From positions 558,001-622,000 of the forward strand of contig NZ_PKRQ01000001.1 of NCBI RefSeq assembly GCF_002855575.1: a DNA stretch of 64,000 nucleotides, read 5' to 3'. A program made the position numbers and the translations under genes. The DNA comes from Tabrizicola sp. TH137. Its GTDB lineage: Bacteria; Pseudomonadota; Alphaproteobacteria; Rhodobacterales; Rhodobacteraceae. Of the stretch, positions 52,692 through 61,676 are shown in pieces. Every line of letters begins with the position of its first letter. The first letter of the stretch is position 1. The notes beneath the pieces are model-generated. The model ran no database searches, was not told the origin of the DNA, and was given only the letters and a program-made list of their open reading frames with translations.

Positions 52692-53050
52692 GGCGAGGGC
52701 ATACTTCCTCGGCCCCGGACTGTCATCAGGAAAGCGGTCAGGGAGAAGGCCGGTCGTCTTCGGGACATGACAGTTCTCAGCTGTGCCTCGTGGCCAAGCA
52801 CAGTCAGGCCCGACCCGCGCCAGTCACCATCTTTTGTACGGCAGGGGCGTTTGGCTTGTCGCATGTCATCACATGCGCCGCTAAGAGACTTGGACGATGA
52901 TCAACTTGACGTTGAGGACGGGCATGTTCATCTAGAAGAGTAGCGACCACCCTTATGCCCTAGGTAAATTTAATGAACATTGATCGCAGAGCGACGTCTG
53001 TTTCGAATTAAATGTTCTTTACTTCTTTTTCCCGAGAGAGGCGCAGCTTG
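52692..53050. other. AT-rich divergent intergenic region
   Basis: About 360 bases upstream of the Wzy-like gene and the ABC gene. Base composition drops sharply compared with flanks. There is an inverted repeat GCATGT-N4-ACATGC at 52861-52876 and a good -35 (TTGACG near 52905-52910) with only a poor -10. No gene is seen. It probably marks the left border of acquired DNA. Confidence 0.45.
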
Positions 53051-54370
53051 ATGCAAGGAAGCAGATCCACTTCGTATGAGAACGCAACCACAGGTCTGTT
53101 CGTACTGTGCCTTGTGTTCTCAGTCGTTCTCTCCAATCAAGCAATCGAAGTCCTGCAACAGGCAGGAAGGACTCTTCATATCCTTTCAATCGCTGCAGCA
53201 CTGCTTTTTCTCTATACTTACTTCAATTCTCGTGTAGTTCCATTCCTTGTTGTCCTGGTCTCCTTCTTCGCACTTGGAGAGATCGGGTACAGACCGCCCT
53301 ATGAGGCTGCGCTCCTTTGCCTGTCCTTCTATCTTGGACTGACAACTTCAGCCGCCTCACTCAGGCTCGTTCTCAATTCTCTTTTGGCAGTTGTTTTCTT
53401 CACAACCATCGTGATGTTCCTCCAGATTATCGGATTCCATGAAGACCTTTATCGCCTCTCTTCGCAAACTCAATTGCCGAGCGGAGAACAGTTTTCCATC
53501 ACTGTTGAACCAACTTTCCTCGTGGGCTACGATTCCCTTGAGGCCACCCTTCTGCAAGGGCGGCCTGCCGGCATTCTCCACTCGAACCAGTTTGCCAGTT
53601 TCGTAATTATTGTAGCTGCTGCGATCTTTCTTGGCATCAGCCAGAAGGCAGAGCCGCTGAAGGCATCTCTTTTGGCGTTGGCTGCGGTCTTGACCCTCGC
53701 AAAAATAATCACTCTCTTTGTCCTGATCGCCTACCTTGTCGGACGGGCAAGAGGCGCAGGAGCGCAAAGAGAGAACAGTGGACTCCTGGCAAAGTTCTAC
53801 TTTATATTTTTTATTATTTACTTCGTTCTTTTTCCCGGTGTTGTAACCGCATTCTTTCTGAATGCTCATACAATTGTCGGCAGCGTCGCCGCCAGGGTGA
53901 TTGATATTCTTGTTCCTTTGGGGATTGATCAGGCATATCTGCAAGACTTGGTGGCCTCGATCATGAATGCCCTCAGCCTGACGCCAGGCGCCGAGGCAAT
54001 AACAGAGAAAATTATCATCGAGATGAGCGGGGCTTCGACGGTATCTCTCTATGCACTCTTGATGAACTACTCTGGCCCATTTGCATTTGGGATCGCATTG
54101 CTCTTTCTGAGCACCATGGCATCAACAGATCTCAGCGCAAAGATTACCAGCATGTTTCGAAGAAGCTACACTTCCAGCGGAATCTTTCTGTTGATGGGCT
54201 TCGCCGTTTTCGGGATTGCAGCAGACTTTTCCAGATTGGCACTTTTTTGGTACGTTCTTGGGTTGGCAGTTTCCTGGTCACTGCCCGAAGCTTTCCGCTT
54301 GCCCCTTCACCGCGCCCGCAGCTCATCGGCCAGTTCCGAAAGCATCCGCTCCCAGGACGGCACCGCATAG
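53051..54370 (+). CDS. O-antigen/surface-glycan polymerase-like membrane protein (Wzy-like)
   Basis: About 439 residues with some ten or more hydrophobic helices and a long periplasmic loop near the centre, the usual form of Wzy polymerases, which are poorly conserved. Codon use is much more AT-rich than the neighbours, pointing to horizontal gain. The last ~20 residues (HRARSSSASSESIRSQDGTA) are encoded antisense to the RmlD-like gene end, so the native C-terminus seems lost. Start at ATG 53051 (MQGSRS) was preferred over 53012. Function is inferred from topology and context. Confidence 0.7.
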   Translation: MQGSRSTSYENATTGLFVLCLVFSVVLSNQAIEVLQQAGRTLHILSIAAALLFLYTYFNSRVVPFLVVLVSFFALGEIGYRPPYEAALLCLSFYLGLTTSAASLRLVLNSLLAVVFFTTIVMFLQIIGFHEDLYRLSSQTQLPSGEQFSITVEPTFLVGYDSLEATLLQGRPAGILHSNQFASFVIIVAAAIFLGISQKAEPLKASLLALAAVLTLAKIITLFVLIAYLVGRARGAGAQRENSGLLAKFYFIFFIIYFVLFPGVVTAFFLNAHTIVGSVAARVIDILVPLGIDQAYLQDLVASIMNALSLTPGAEAITEKIIIEMSGASTVSLYALLMNYSGPFAFGIALLFLSTMASTDLSAKITSMFRRSYTSSGIFLLMGFAVFGIAADFSRLALFWYVLGLAVSWSLPEAFRLPLHRARSSSASSESIRSQDGTA

Positions 54371-55173
54371 CCGGTCATCCCGGCAAATCGCGCGCCGTCA
54401 AGGCTGCGGTCGATGACGACCTGATCATCGGGAACCAGTTCCACCGGACGCCCGGCCAGGGCGGCGAACTGCCGAAGCAGCGCGAATTTGCTGATCGGGG
54501 TGGAAGCGACGTGGTAAAGCCCGTCAAGGGTCGGATGATCCCGCATCAGCATGGCGATGACCCGCGTCAGTTCCGTCGTGGTCAGCCCGGAAAAGATCGC
54601 ATGGCGATAGCCCGGCACCCGGCCCTCCTGGCGCAGGAACCATTCGATCAGGCTGCGGAACCGCGCCAGTTCCAGACCGATGATCGACGTCCGCAGCGTC
54701 AGGCATCCCGGGCCAGTCACCTCGCCCAGAAGCTTCGTGCGCCCATAGGTATCCGTCGCATCCGCCACATCCGTTTCGACATAACCCCCGCGCGTCCCGG
54801 CAAAGACGCAATCCGTGCTCATGTGGATCAGCCGCGCGCCCCGTTCGGCGCAGAGCTTCGCCAGACGGTGCGGCAGGACCGCGTTCAACTCGAGGCTCTG
54901 CAACACATCGGTCGAAACCGGGCGCTGCTTCACGATTCCGATGGCATTCACCACGACCTGCGGCGCCGCTTCGTCCAGCGTGCGCGCCAGCATCGCCTCG
55001 GATCCCATGTCGCGCCCGAAGAGCGTATTGGACGCGTCGAAGATGCCGTATGCAGCGACCGCAGCCTTTTCCGAACGGACCGATCCCATGACATCGAACA
55101 TGTCCCGAAGGCCGAGAAACAGCTTGTGCCCCAGCATTCCGTCGGCACCCAGAACCAGCACGCGTGTCTTCAA
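54307..55173 (-). CDS. RmlD-like 4-keto sugar reductase (WbvR/FnlB-like role)
   Basis: A 288-residue SDR of the RmlD family: VLVLGADGMLG at the start, MSTDCVFAGTRGGY with Ser/Thr, and TYGRTKLLGE giving the Tyr-x3-Lys pair. Such enzymes reduce 4-keto-6-deoxy nucleotide sugars. With the FnlA- and WecB-like genes 4-5 kb away it would complete UDP-L-FucNAc or UDP-L-QuiNAc synthesis. I place the start at TTG 55173 because the match begins there and GGTGGA precedes it; an ATG at 55221 is the alternative. The 3' end overlaps the Wzy-like gene by 64 bases. Confidence 0.8.
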   Translation of the reverse strand: MKTRVLVLGADGMLGHKLFLGLRDMFDVMGSVRSEKAAVAAYGIFDASNTLFGRDMGSEAMLARTLDEAAPQVVVNAIGIVKQRPVSTDVLQSLELNAVLPHRLAKLCAERGARLIHMSTDCVFAGTRGGYVETDVADATDTYGRTKLLGEVTGPGCLTLRTSIIGLELARFRSLIEWFLRQEGRVPGYRHAIFSGLTTTELTRVIAMLMRDHPTLDGLYHVASTPISKFALLRQFAALAGRPVELVPDDQVVIDRSLDGARFAGMTGYAVPSWERMLSELADELRAR

Positions 55174-55298
55174 GGTTCGTCCACCGTATCCTTTTCGGCG
55201 CTGTGGTTGCCTCAAGGCCATGCCCTTTGCAACGCCGTTCTGATCGTTCCGCCTTCACTCTTTACACTTCAGGGCGAACAGGCAAGAACCGCCACGAC

Positions 55299-56927
55299 AT
55301 GCGGGCCATCCTTTCAAACAGTTTCCGACCCTGGCTTCGGCGACGCCACCTGCGACGTTCGCTCGCCCTGCGCCGCGCCTGGCAAGAGGTCATGGACGGC
55401 CCCGATCCCGACGCCGCCTCGCGCCTTGCGGCAGAACTCTCCCTCGTCAGGCTGCCCCTGCCGATCTGGCTCTTTCGCCTGTCCGGCCTGCCGGCACGCC
55501 TCGACACCGGCCTCGAAACCGCCCTCCGCCAAACCCTGCTCACCCAGCTCTACCCGCAGATCATGCCAGGTCTGATGCTGCTGGCCACGGGCCGCGCTGC
55601 CGCCCTTCCCATCCCCGCCGGCTGGCGCGCCCCGCTTGTCGCGCGCGGCCTTCCCCTGCGCCATCGCGCCTCGGCCGTCGCCTGCGGGATGATGGCCGTC
55701 ACCGGACTGGCCCGCGGCATCCGGCAGATCTTCCGCACGCTGCTCGCCGCCTCGACCGGACGGCTGCGCAAGGCACCGGATGCGCCCTATGACGTCGCGG
55801 CGCAGCTTCCGGCCAGTTTCCTGCGTCCCCGCCCCCGGAACGCCGACACCATGTTCGTGGACTGGCTGCTCCGCGACGCGCCCGCTGGCGGGTTCTGGCT
55901 CCATAGCGACACGCCCGCTGCCGCCGGTCCGGGGCGGGACCTCGTCGCCTCGCCCCTCCCCGATTTTCCCGGCCTCCGCGCCCGCGCCGCCTTCGGGCTC
56001 GCCGCGGCCCGCCTCTCATTGGGGGCCATGATCGGCCTCCTCCTCGGCCGCCCGGAACCCGCCCTCCTCCTGCCGGAAACCGTCCTGGTCGCCCATGCGC
56101 GGGCGGTCGGCGCCAGCCGCCTCGCGCGCCGCTACGTCTTTGAAAACTCCCGCTGGTTTCTGCGCCCGCTCTTCACCCGCTGGGCGGCGGCAGAGGCGGG
56201 GTCCTGGGCCGTTCTCGCCTTCTATTCCTCCAATACCGACGAATGCCTGCGCCTGCGCCCGTCCCCCCGTCCGCCGTCCTTCATCCCAGGCTATCAGAGC
56301 ATGGACTGGGACCGCTACCGCGTCTGGGATGATGCCCAGGCCGATCTAATCGCCGCCTGGGGCCATGACCGCGACAGGGCAGAGGTGATGGGGCCCATCC
56401 CCCTGACCGATTCCGAAACCCCCCTTCCGGCCATTCCCGGCCCAAGCCTCGCCGTCTTCGACGTCGCCCCCTTCAGCCCGGCGCGGCTCGCGGTCATGGG
56501 CCTCGTCCCGGAATACTATCGCGACGCCATCGCCGCGCAGTTCCTCGAAGACCTGCGGGAAGAGGCGCAGTCGGCGGGCATCACCCTCGTCCTGAAGCAG
56601 AAACGTGAGCGCAAGCAGATGGGCCCGCCCCGCTACGAGTCGGCGGTGCGCCGCATGATCGACGCGCCGCACGCCATCGTTCTCGATCCCCAGATCAGTG
56701 CCACCCGCGTGACCGCCGCCTGCACGGCCACCATCTCCATGCCTTTCTCAAGCCCCTCTCTCATCGCCGCACGCGATGACCGGCCGGCGGCCTTCTATGA
56801 CCCGACCGCGCGCCTGATCGCCTCACCGCGCCAGACCCATGGGCTGCCGATGATTTACGGCCGGGCCGCGCTCAGGCAATGGTTGGACGGCCTCTCCAAA
56901 ACCGCAACCACGGGAGAAAACGGGTGA
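55299..56927 (+). CDS. Polysaccharide biosynthesis PFTS-motif-like protein
   Basis: A 542-residue protein I associate with the polysaccharide-biosynthesis PFTS-motif family because of ISMPFSSPSLIA near residue 490, followed by AFYDPTARL. The C-terminal half resembles a GT-B or CDP-glycerol-transferase-like fold. The first 110 residues are Arg/Leu-rich and hydrophobic, perhaps membrane-associated. The reaction is unknown. It starts the second plus-strand run and overlaps the methyltransferase (GTGA). Confidence 0.6.
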   Translation: MRAILSNSFRPWLRRRHLRRSLALRRAWQEVMDGPDPDAASRLAAELSLVRLPLPIWLFRLSGLPARLDTGLETALRQTLLTQLYPQIMPGLMLLATGRAAALPIPAGWRAPLVARGLPLRHRASAVACGMMAVTGLARGIRQIFRTLLAASTGRLRKAPDAPYDVAAQLPASFLRPRPRNADTMFVDWLLRDAPAGGFWLHSDTPAAAGPGRDLVASPLPDFPGLRARAAFGLAAARLSLGAMIGLLLGRPEPALLLPETVLVAHARAVGASRLARRYVFENSRWFLRPLFTRWAAAEAGSWAVLAFYSSNTDECLRLRPSPRPPSFIPGYQSMDWDRYRVWDDAQADLIAAWGHDRDRAEVMGPIPLTDSETPLPAIPGPSLAVFDVAPFSPARLAVMGLVPEYYRDAIAAQFLEDLREEAQSAGITLVLKQKRERKQMGPPRYESAVRRMIDAPHAIVLDPQISATRVTAACTATISMPFSSPSLIAARDDRPAAFYDPTARLIASPRQTHGLPMIYGRAALRQWLDGLSKTATTGENG

Positions 56928-57727
56928 CCATCGCCAAGTACTTCGACCCGCAGCGCTATGCCCGCCGCCTGCGCCGGATGCGCGCGATGAAAAGCTACGA
57001 CCTCCCCCGGATCGAGGCGGAAGAGGCGGCCAAGTTCCGCGCCCTCGGGCTCGATCCCGTCGCCGCCCGACCCCATCTCGACGCCGCCTTGCGCAGCATC
57101 GGCAGCGCCCCCTATGACGACCTTAAGGGAACGGACTCCATCCACTGGCTGGTCTTCGCTGCACTCAGCCTGTCACCCCGCGCCGAAACGATCCGCGACA
57201 TCCTCGAAATCGGAACGTTCCGCGGCAAGACGGCACTTCTGTTAAAGACGCTCTTTCCCAGGGCGCAGGTCACCACGCTGGACCTGCCCACCTCCGACCC
57301 GATCATGCAGCAAACCTACCGCCGCGACACGCCCGAGCAACTGGCAGAATACCGCGCCACACGGGACGGCAGGGTGAACCGCGACGGGATCACCTTCATC
57401 GAGGCGAATTCCTTCTTCCTGCCGGAACGCGCTCCGGGTCCCTTCGATCTGATCTGGATGGATGGCGGCCACCTCTTCCCCGAAGTGGCCTGGGATTTCT
57501 GCAATTCCTGGCATGCCTGCCGCAGCGGCGGCCTTCTGATGTGCGATGACGTGATCCCCGATCCACGCGGCAGCGATGCCTATGCCTCCGACGAAAGCCA
57601 CAAGGTCATTTCCTATCTGGCCGCCCGGACGGGCATTACCCCGACCTATCTTCTGAAACGCCGCAATCCCGACTGGTCGGCCGATCCCGTGACGCGCAAA
57701 TTCGTCGCAGTGCTGCAACGGCCCTAG
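56924..57727 (+). CDS. Class I SAM-dependent methyltransferase
   Basis: A 267-residue protein with the SAM motif ILEIGTFRGKTA (93-104) and FDLIWMDGGHLFPEVAWDF (175-193), typical of the Methyltransf_24 group acting on sugars or amines. GTG start with GGGAG about 7 bases ahead, coupled to the previous gene. It may methylate a glycan residue; a cephalosporin-hydroxylase-like fold is a less likely alternative. Confidence 0.75.
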   Translation: MTIAKYFDPQRYARRLRRMRAMKSYDLPRIEAEEAAKFRALGLDPVAARPHLDAALRSIGSAPYDDLKGTDSIHWLVFAALSLSPRAETIRDILEIGTFRGKTALLLKTLFPRAQVTTLDLPTSDPIMQQTYRRDTPEQLAEYRATRDGRVNRDGITFIEANSFFLPERAPGPFDLIWMDGGHLFPEVAWDFCNSWHACRSGGLLMCDDVIPDPRGSDAYASDESHKVISYLAARTGITPTYLLKRRNPDWSADPVTRKFVAVLQRP

Positions 57728-57864
57728 GCCGCCGTTCCGGATGCTGCGGCCTTGCACCACTTCCGCCTTCCGGCGTATTCCTGCGCCATGACATGCATCG
57801 GACCGCGCCATCGCGCCCATAGCCGCCCCGTGGCGCCCCCGGCGCAGGAACCGGACGGGTTCCG

Positions 57865-58782
57865 ATGACCGGCCTTCCTCTGCTGATCACCGGCGGCACC
57901 GGCCTCCTCGGCCTGCACTGGGCCGCCGCCCGCCGTGAAACCCAACCGGTCACACTTGCGCTGCACCGGCGCCGGATCGCGCTGCCCGGCACGACGGCGC
58001 GCCCGCTCAACCTCGCCGATCCGCACGACCTCGACGCCGCCATGACCGAGGATCGCATCGCCTGCATCATCCACACGGCCGGCCTGACCAGCGTCGAACG
58101 CTGCGAACAGGATCCCGAAGCCGCCCATCACCACAACGTCACCCTCGCCGCCACGGTCGCCGCCGCCGCCGAACGGGCCGGGGCAGCCCTGATCCACATC
58201 TCGACCGACCACCTCTTCGATGGCCGGGCCGATCTTTACGACGAAGACAGCCCCGCGACACCCGTCAACGTCTATGGCCAGACAAAGGCCCGCGCCGAAG
58301 AGGCGGTTCTGCGCGCCCATCCGCGCGCCCTCGTCCTGCGGACGAACTTCTACGGCTGGGGGCCAAGCCACCGCCCCTCCTTCAGCGACTGGCTGCTCAC
58401 CTCCCTGCGGCAAGACCGCCCCCTGCGGCTCTTCACCGACATGCGCTACACCCCGACCCATATCACCCCCTTGATCGAGGCCGCGATGGCCCTCTCGGCC
58501 AAAGGGGCAAGCGGGATCGTCAATGCCGTCGGCGACGAGGCGCTCAGCAAGCACGCCTTCGGCCTGCGCCTCGCCGATCATTTCGGCCTGTCCCCCGCCC
58601 GGATCGAACCGGCGCGACTGGCCGATCAGCCCGATCTCGTCCGCCGCCCCCTGTCCATGGCGCTTTCGACCAGGCGCCTGCACGCTCTGCTCGGCCACGG
58701 CCTCGGCGGCATCGACGCCCATCTGGACCTCCTGCGCGCGCAGGAAGAAACCCCCGCGATCACGGAGATCCGAAGCCTATGA
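57865..58782 (+). CDS. RmlD-like SDR sugar reductase
   Basis: A 305-residue SDR. LLITGGTGLLG (6-16) binds the cofactor; IHTAGLTSVERCEQDP, HISTDHLFDG and VYGQTKARAEE (Tyr-x3-Lys) match the RmlD family. It overlaps pseC by 4 bases, so it probably supplies or modifies the keto-sugar used there. It is not a PseB by motif. The exact substrate is open. Confidence 0.78.
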   Translation: MTGLPLLITGGTGLLGLHWAAARRETQPVTLALHRRRIALPGTTARPLNLADPHDLDAAMTEDRIACIIHTAGLTSVERCEQDPEAAHHHNVTLAATVAAAAERAGAALIHISTDHLFDGRADLYDEDSPATPVNVYGQTKARAEEAVLRAHPRALVLRTNFYGWGPSHRPSFSDWLLTSLRQDRPLRLFTDMRYTPTHITPLIEAAMALSAKGASGIVNAVGDEALSKHAFGLRLADHFGLSPARIEPARLADQPDLVRRPLSMALSTRRLHALLGHGLGGIDAHLDLLRAQEETPAITEIRSL

Positions 58783-59951
58783 TTCCCTACGGTCGCCACC
58801 ACCTCGACGCCGAAGACATCGCCGCCGTCGTTGACATCCTGTCGGGCAAGCAATTGACGCAAGGCCCGATGATCGACGCCTTCGAAGAGGCGGTCGCCAC
58901 CTATGTCGGCGCGCGCCATGCCGTTGCCGTTTCCAGCGGCACGGCAGCGCTGCATCTGGCCGCAATGGCCGCCGGGGTCGGGCCGGGGCGCCGACTCGTC
59001 ACCTCACCCATCACCTTTGTCGCCAGCGCCAATGCCGCGCTCTATTGCGGCGGCAGCGTCGGCTTTGCCGACATTGACCCCGCCACCGTGAACATGTCCC
59101 CCGAGGCACTGGAACAGACCCTTGCCGCCCATCCCGACACGGCGGCCGTGATACCGGTCCATTTCGGCGGCCTGCCCTGCGACATGGAGGCCATCGCCCG
59201 CATCGCCCGCGCCCGTGGCGCCATGGTGATCGAGGATGCCGCCCATGCGCTCGGCGCGCGGCAGGGCGACGGCACGCCGGTCGGAAGCTGCACCCAGTCC
59301 GACATGACCTGCTTCTCCTTCCACCCCGTCAAGGCCATCGCCGCCGGGGAAGGCGGCATGATCACCACCAATGACACGGCCCTCTACCGCCGACTGATCC
59401 GCATCCGCAGCCACGGCATCAACAAGCTCGACGATCCCTTCCAGGCCCCCGAGGCGGCGGTCGAGAACGGCCAGCCCAACCCGTGGTATTACGAGATGCA
59501 GGAACTCGGCTACCACTACCGCATCACCGATATCCAATGCGCCCTCGCCCTGTCGCAGATGAAAAAGCTCGACAGCTTCATCGCGCGCCGCCGCGCCCTT
59601 GCCCGCAGCTATGACGCCGCCTTCGCGGATTTCGCCCATCTCCGCCCGGCCCAGCCCGAGGGGCGCGACCAGTCCGGTCTGCACATCTACGTGGTCCGCA
59701 TCGACTTTGCCGCCATCGGCAAGACGCGCGGCGACGTGATGCGCGCCCTGCGCGCCCGGGGCATCGGGTCGCAGGTCCATTACATCCCCGTTCCGATCCA
59801 GCCGCATTACGCGGCGCTCGGCTTCGGCCCGTCGGATTGCCCGGCGGCCATGGCCTATTACGATCAGGCGCTTTCAATCCCGCTGTTCTATGACCTGACC
59901 GACGCCCAGCAGGCCGAGGTCATCACCGCCCTGCGCGACATCGTCGGATGA
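58779..59951 (+). CDS. pseC: UDP-4-keto-6-deoxy-AltNAc aminotransferase (PseC-like)
   Basis: A 390-residue DegT/DnrJ-type PLP aminotransferase. The PLP lysine is Lys185 in CFSFHPVKAIAAGEGGM, the exact pattern seen in PseC; VSSGTAALHLA, VPVHF-like IPVHFGG, EDAAHALGA and YHYRITDIQCAL also fit. PseC forms UDP-4-amino-4,6-dideoxy-AltNAc in pseudaminic acid synthesis. The downstream PseG supports this, though PseB is not in the window. Confidence 0.87.
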   Translation: MIPYGRHHLDAEDIAAVVDILSGKQLTQGPMIDAFEEAVATYVGARHAVAVSSGTAALHLAAMAAGVGPGRRLVTSPITFVASANAALYCGGSVGFADIDPATVNMSPEALEQTLAAHPDTAAVIPVHFGGLPCDMEAIARIARARGAMVIEDAAHALGARQGDGTPVGSCTQSDMTCFSFHPVKAIAAGEGGMITTNDTALYRRLIRIRSHGINKLDDPFQAPEAAVENGQPNPWYYEMQELGYHYRITDIQCALALSQMKKLDSFIARRRALARSYDAAFADFAHLRPAQPEGRDQSGLHIYVVRIDFAAIGKTRGDVMRALRARGIGSQVHYIPVPIQPHYAALGFGPSDCPAAMAYYDQALSIPLFYDLTDAQQAEVITALRDIVG

Positions 59952-60841
59952 AGATCGCCCTCGGCACGGTCCAGTTCGGCCTGCCCTATGGCATCGCCAA
60001 CCGGGGCGGCCAGACGCCCCGCGACGCGGCGGCCGAAATCCTCGCAGGCGCCCGCGCCGCAGGGGCCACACTTCTGGACACCGCCATCGCCTATGGCGAG
60101 GCCGAAACCGTGCTTGGCGAGATCGGCGCCGCCCGTTCCGGCTGGCGGATCATCACCAAACTGCCCGGCCTGCCCGCCGATCTGCCAGCGGCAGAGATCG
60201 GCCACTGGTGCCGGACCACCGTCGAAGGGTCCCTCCGGCGCCTTGGCGCGGATCACCTCGAAGGTCTGCTCCTGCACCGCCCCGATGATCTGCGCGGCCC
60301 GCACGGCCCGGCATTGGCCGAGGCGCTGATCCACCTGCGCGACCGGGGCCTGACGGCGGCGACGGGCATCTCCATCTATGGCCCCGAAGACCTCGATGCC
60401 CTTCTGCCCGAAGGCCCCGCCCGCGCGCCCATCCCCCTCGACATCGTGCAGAGCCCGGCGAATGTCCTCGACCGGCGGCTGGAAAGCTCGGGCTGGGCAG
60501 CGCGCCTGTCGCAGGGCGGCACGCGCCTCCACCTCCGCTCGGCCTTCCTTCAGGGCCTGCTCCTGATGCCGCTCTCCGACCTGCCCACGCATCTCTCCCA
60601 CGCCGCCCCCGACCTGCGCCGCTGGCAGGACTGGCTGGCCGCCACCGGGTCAGACCCGCTTGCCGCCGCCCTGCGCTTCGCCCTCTCGCGCGATTACGCC
60701 GAATGCGCCGTGCTGGGGATGGACAGTCCTGACCACCTGAAGCAGATACTTGCGGCGGCGCAGACCGACGGCCCCCTTCCGCCCGACGATCTGCACAGCA
60801 CGAATGCCACCCTACTCGATCCCAGACGCTGGAACAGATGA
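59948..60841 (+). CDS. Aldo/keto reductase
   Basis: A 297-residue AKR with the catalytic tetrad Asp44, Tyr49, Lys71 and His110 (LLDTAIAYGEAE, IITKLPG, GLLLHRP). The gene overlaps pseC by 4 bases. In glycan loci with SpsF-like and class III aminotransferase genes, such AKRs act on an unknown sugar-side-chain precursor. It reduces an aldehyde or ketone with NADPH in the cytoplasm. Confidence 0.85.
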   Translation: MKIALGTVQFGLPYGIANRGGQTPRDAAAEILAGARAAGATLLDTAIAYGEAETVLGEIGAARSGWRIITKLPGLPADLPAAEIGHWCRTTVEGSLRRLGADHLEGLLLHRPDDLRGPHGPALAEALIHLRDRGLTAATGISIYGPEDLDALLPEGPARAPIPLDIVQSPANVLDRRLESSGWAARLSQGGTRLHLRSAFLQGLLLMPLSDLPTHLSHAAPDLRRWQDWLAATGSDPLAAALRFALSRDYAECAVLGMDSPDHLKQILAAAQTDGPLPPDDLHSTNATLLDPRRWNR

Positions 60842-60908
60842 CGATCAAAACGCGCCCCCTTCCCTCCGCCAGAAGTGATGGTTCGGCCTCTCCTGCCGTG
60901 GTGCGGGC

Positions 60909-61676
60909 ATGACCCAGCGCAGCCTCGTCGCGGCCATCGCCTGCCGTAACCGCAGCACGCGGCTTTACGGCAAGCCACTCCAGAACCTCGACGTCGAACG
61001 TGGCATCACAATCCTTCAGCATCTGGTTGACTGCCTCAGAACCCTCCCTTCGGTCAGTCACATCTGCCTCGGTATCGCCGAAGGCACCGACAACCTGCCC
61101 TTCGTCGATTTCGCCAAGACTCAGGGGCTGCCCTTTGTCATCGGAAGCGAGGCAGACGTCCTCTCGCGGCTGATCCAATGCGCGCGGCACACCGGCAGCA
61201 GCGACATCCTGCGGGTCACGAGCGAGTCGCCTTTTCCCCTGTTCGAGGCGATCGACCCCGCATGGCAGATCACCTGCGACAGAGGCCTCGACGCCTATTT
61301 CCTTGATGACATCATCGACGGCTGCGGGTTCGAGATCTGCTCCCTCGCCTCTCTCGAACAGTCCCATGCAAGCGCCGATGCCTTCGAACGGGAACATTGC
61401 ACCCAGTATATCCGCCGCAACCCGCAGCTCTTCGCCGCCGAACGCGTCAGCGGCCCGCCAGAGCTGAACCGCAAGGACCTGCGACTGACGGTCGACAACC
61501 CCGAGGATCTGGTCCTCGCCCGCGCCGTCTATCAGACCTTCGCCGACAAGGCGCCCCGCATCCCGGTGGCCGACATCGTCCGCTTCCTCGATGCCAATCC
61601 GAACCTGATCGCCCTGACCGCCCCCTTCGCCGAACAGGGCTACAAGACGATGTATGTCTGGGGAAAGCCGCAATGA
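60909..61676 (+). CDS. SpsF-like cytidylyltransferase
   Basis: A 255-residue protein of the SpsF/acylneuraminate-cytidylyltransferase group. VAAIACRNRSTRLYGKPLQ (8-26) is the nucleotide-binding start; GSEADVLSRLIQCA and LRLTVDNPEDLVLARAVYQ are typical. It could be the CMP-pseudaminate synthetase (PseF) or could activate a different small molecule. It overlaps the next gene (ATGA). Confidence 0.78.
   Translation: MTQRSLVAAIACRNRSTRLYGKPLQNLDVERGITILQHLVDCLRTLPSVSHICLGIAEGTDNLPFVDFAKTQGLPFVIGSEADVLSRLIQCARHTGSSDILRVTSESPFPLFEAIDPAWQITCDRGLDAYFLDDIIDGCGFEICSLASLEQSHASADAFEREHCTQYIRRNPQLFAAERVSGPPELNRKDLRLTVDNPEDLVLARAVYQTFADKAPRIPVADIVRFLDANPNLIALTAPFAEQGYKTMYVWGKPQ

Noticed and set aside
53012-53050. 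ATG 53012 as start of the Wzy-like protein
   Set aside because: There is no ribosome site ahead of it and the added MFFTSFSRERRSL is not typical; kept as an alternative only.
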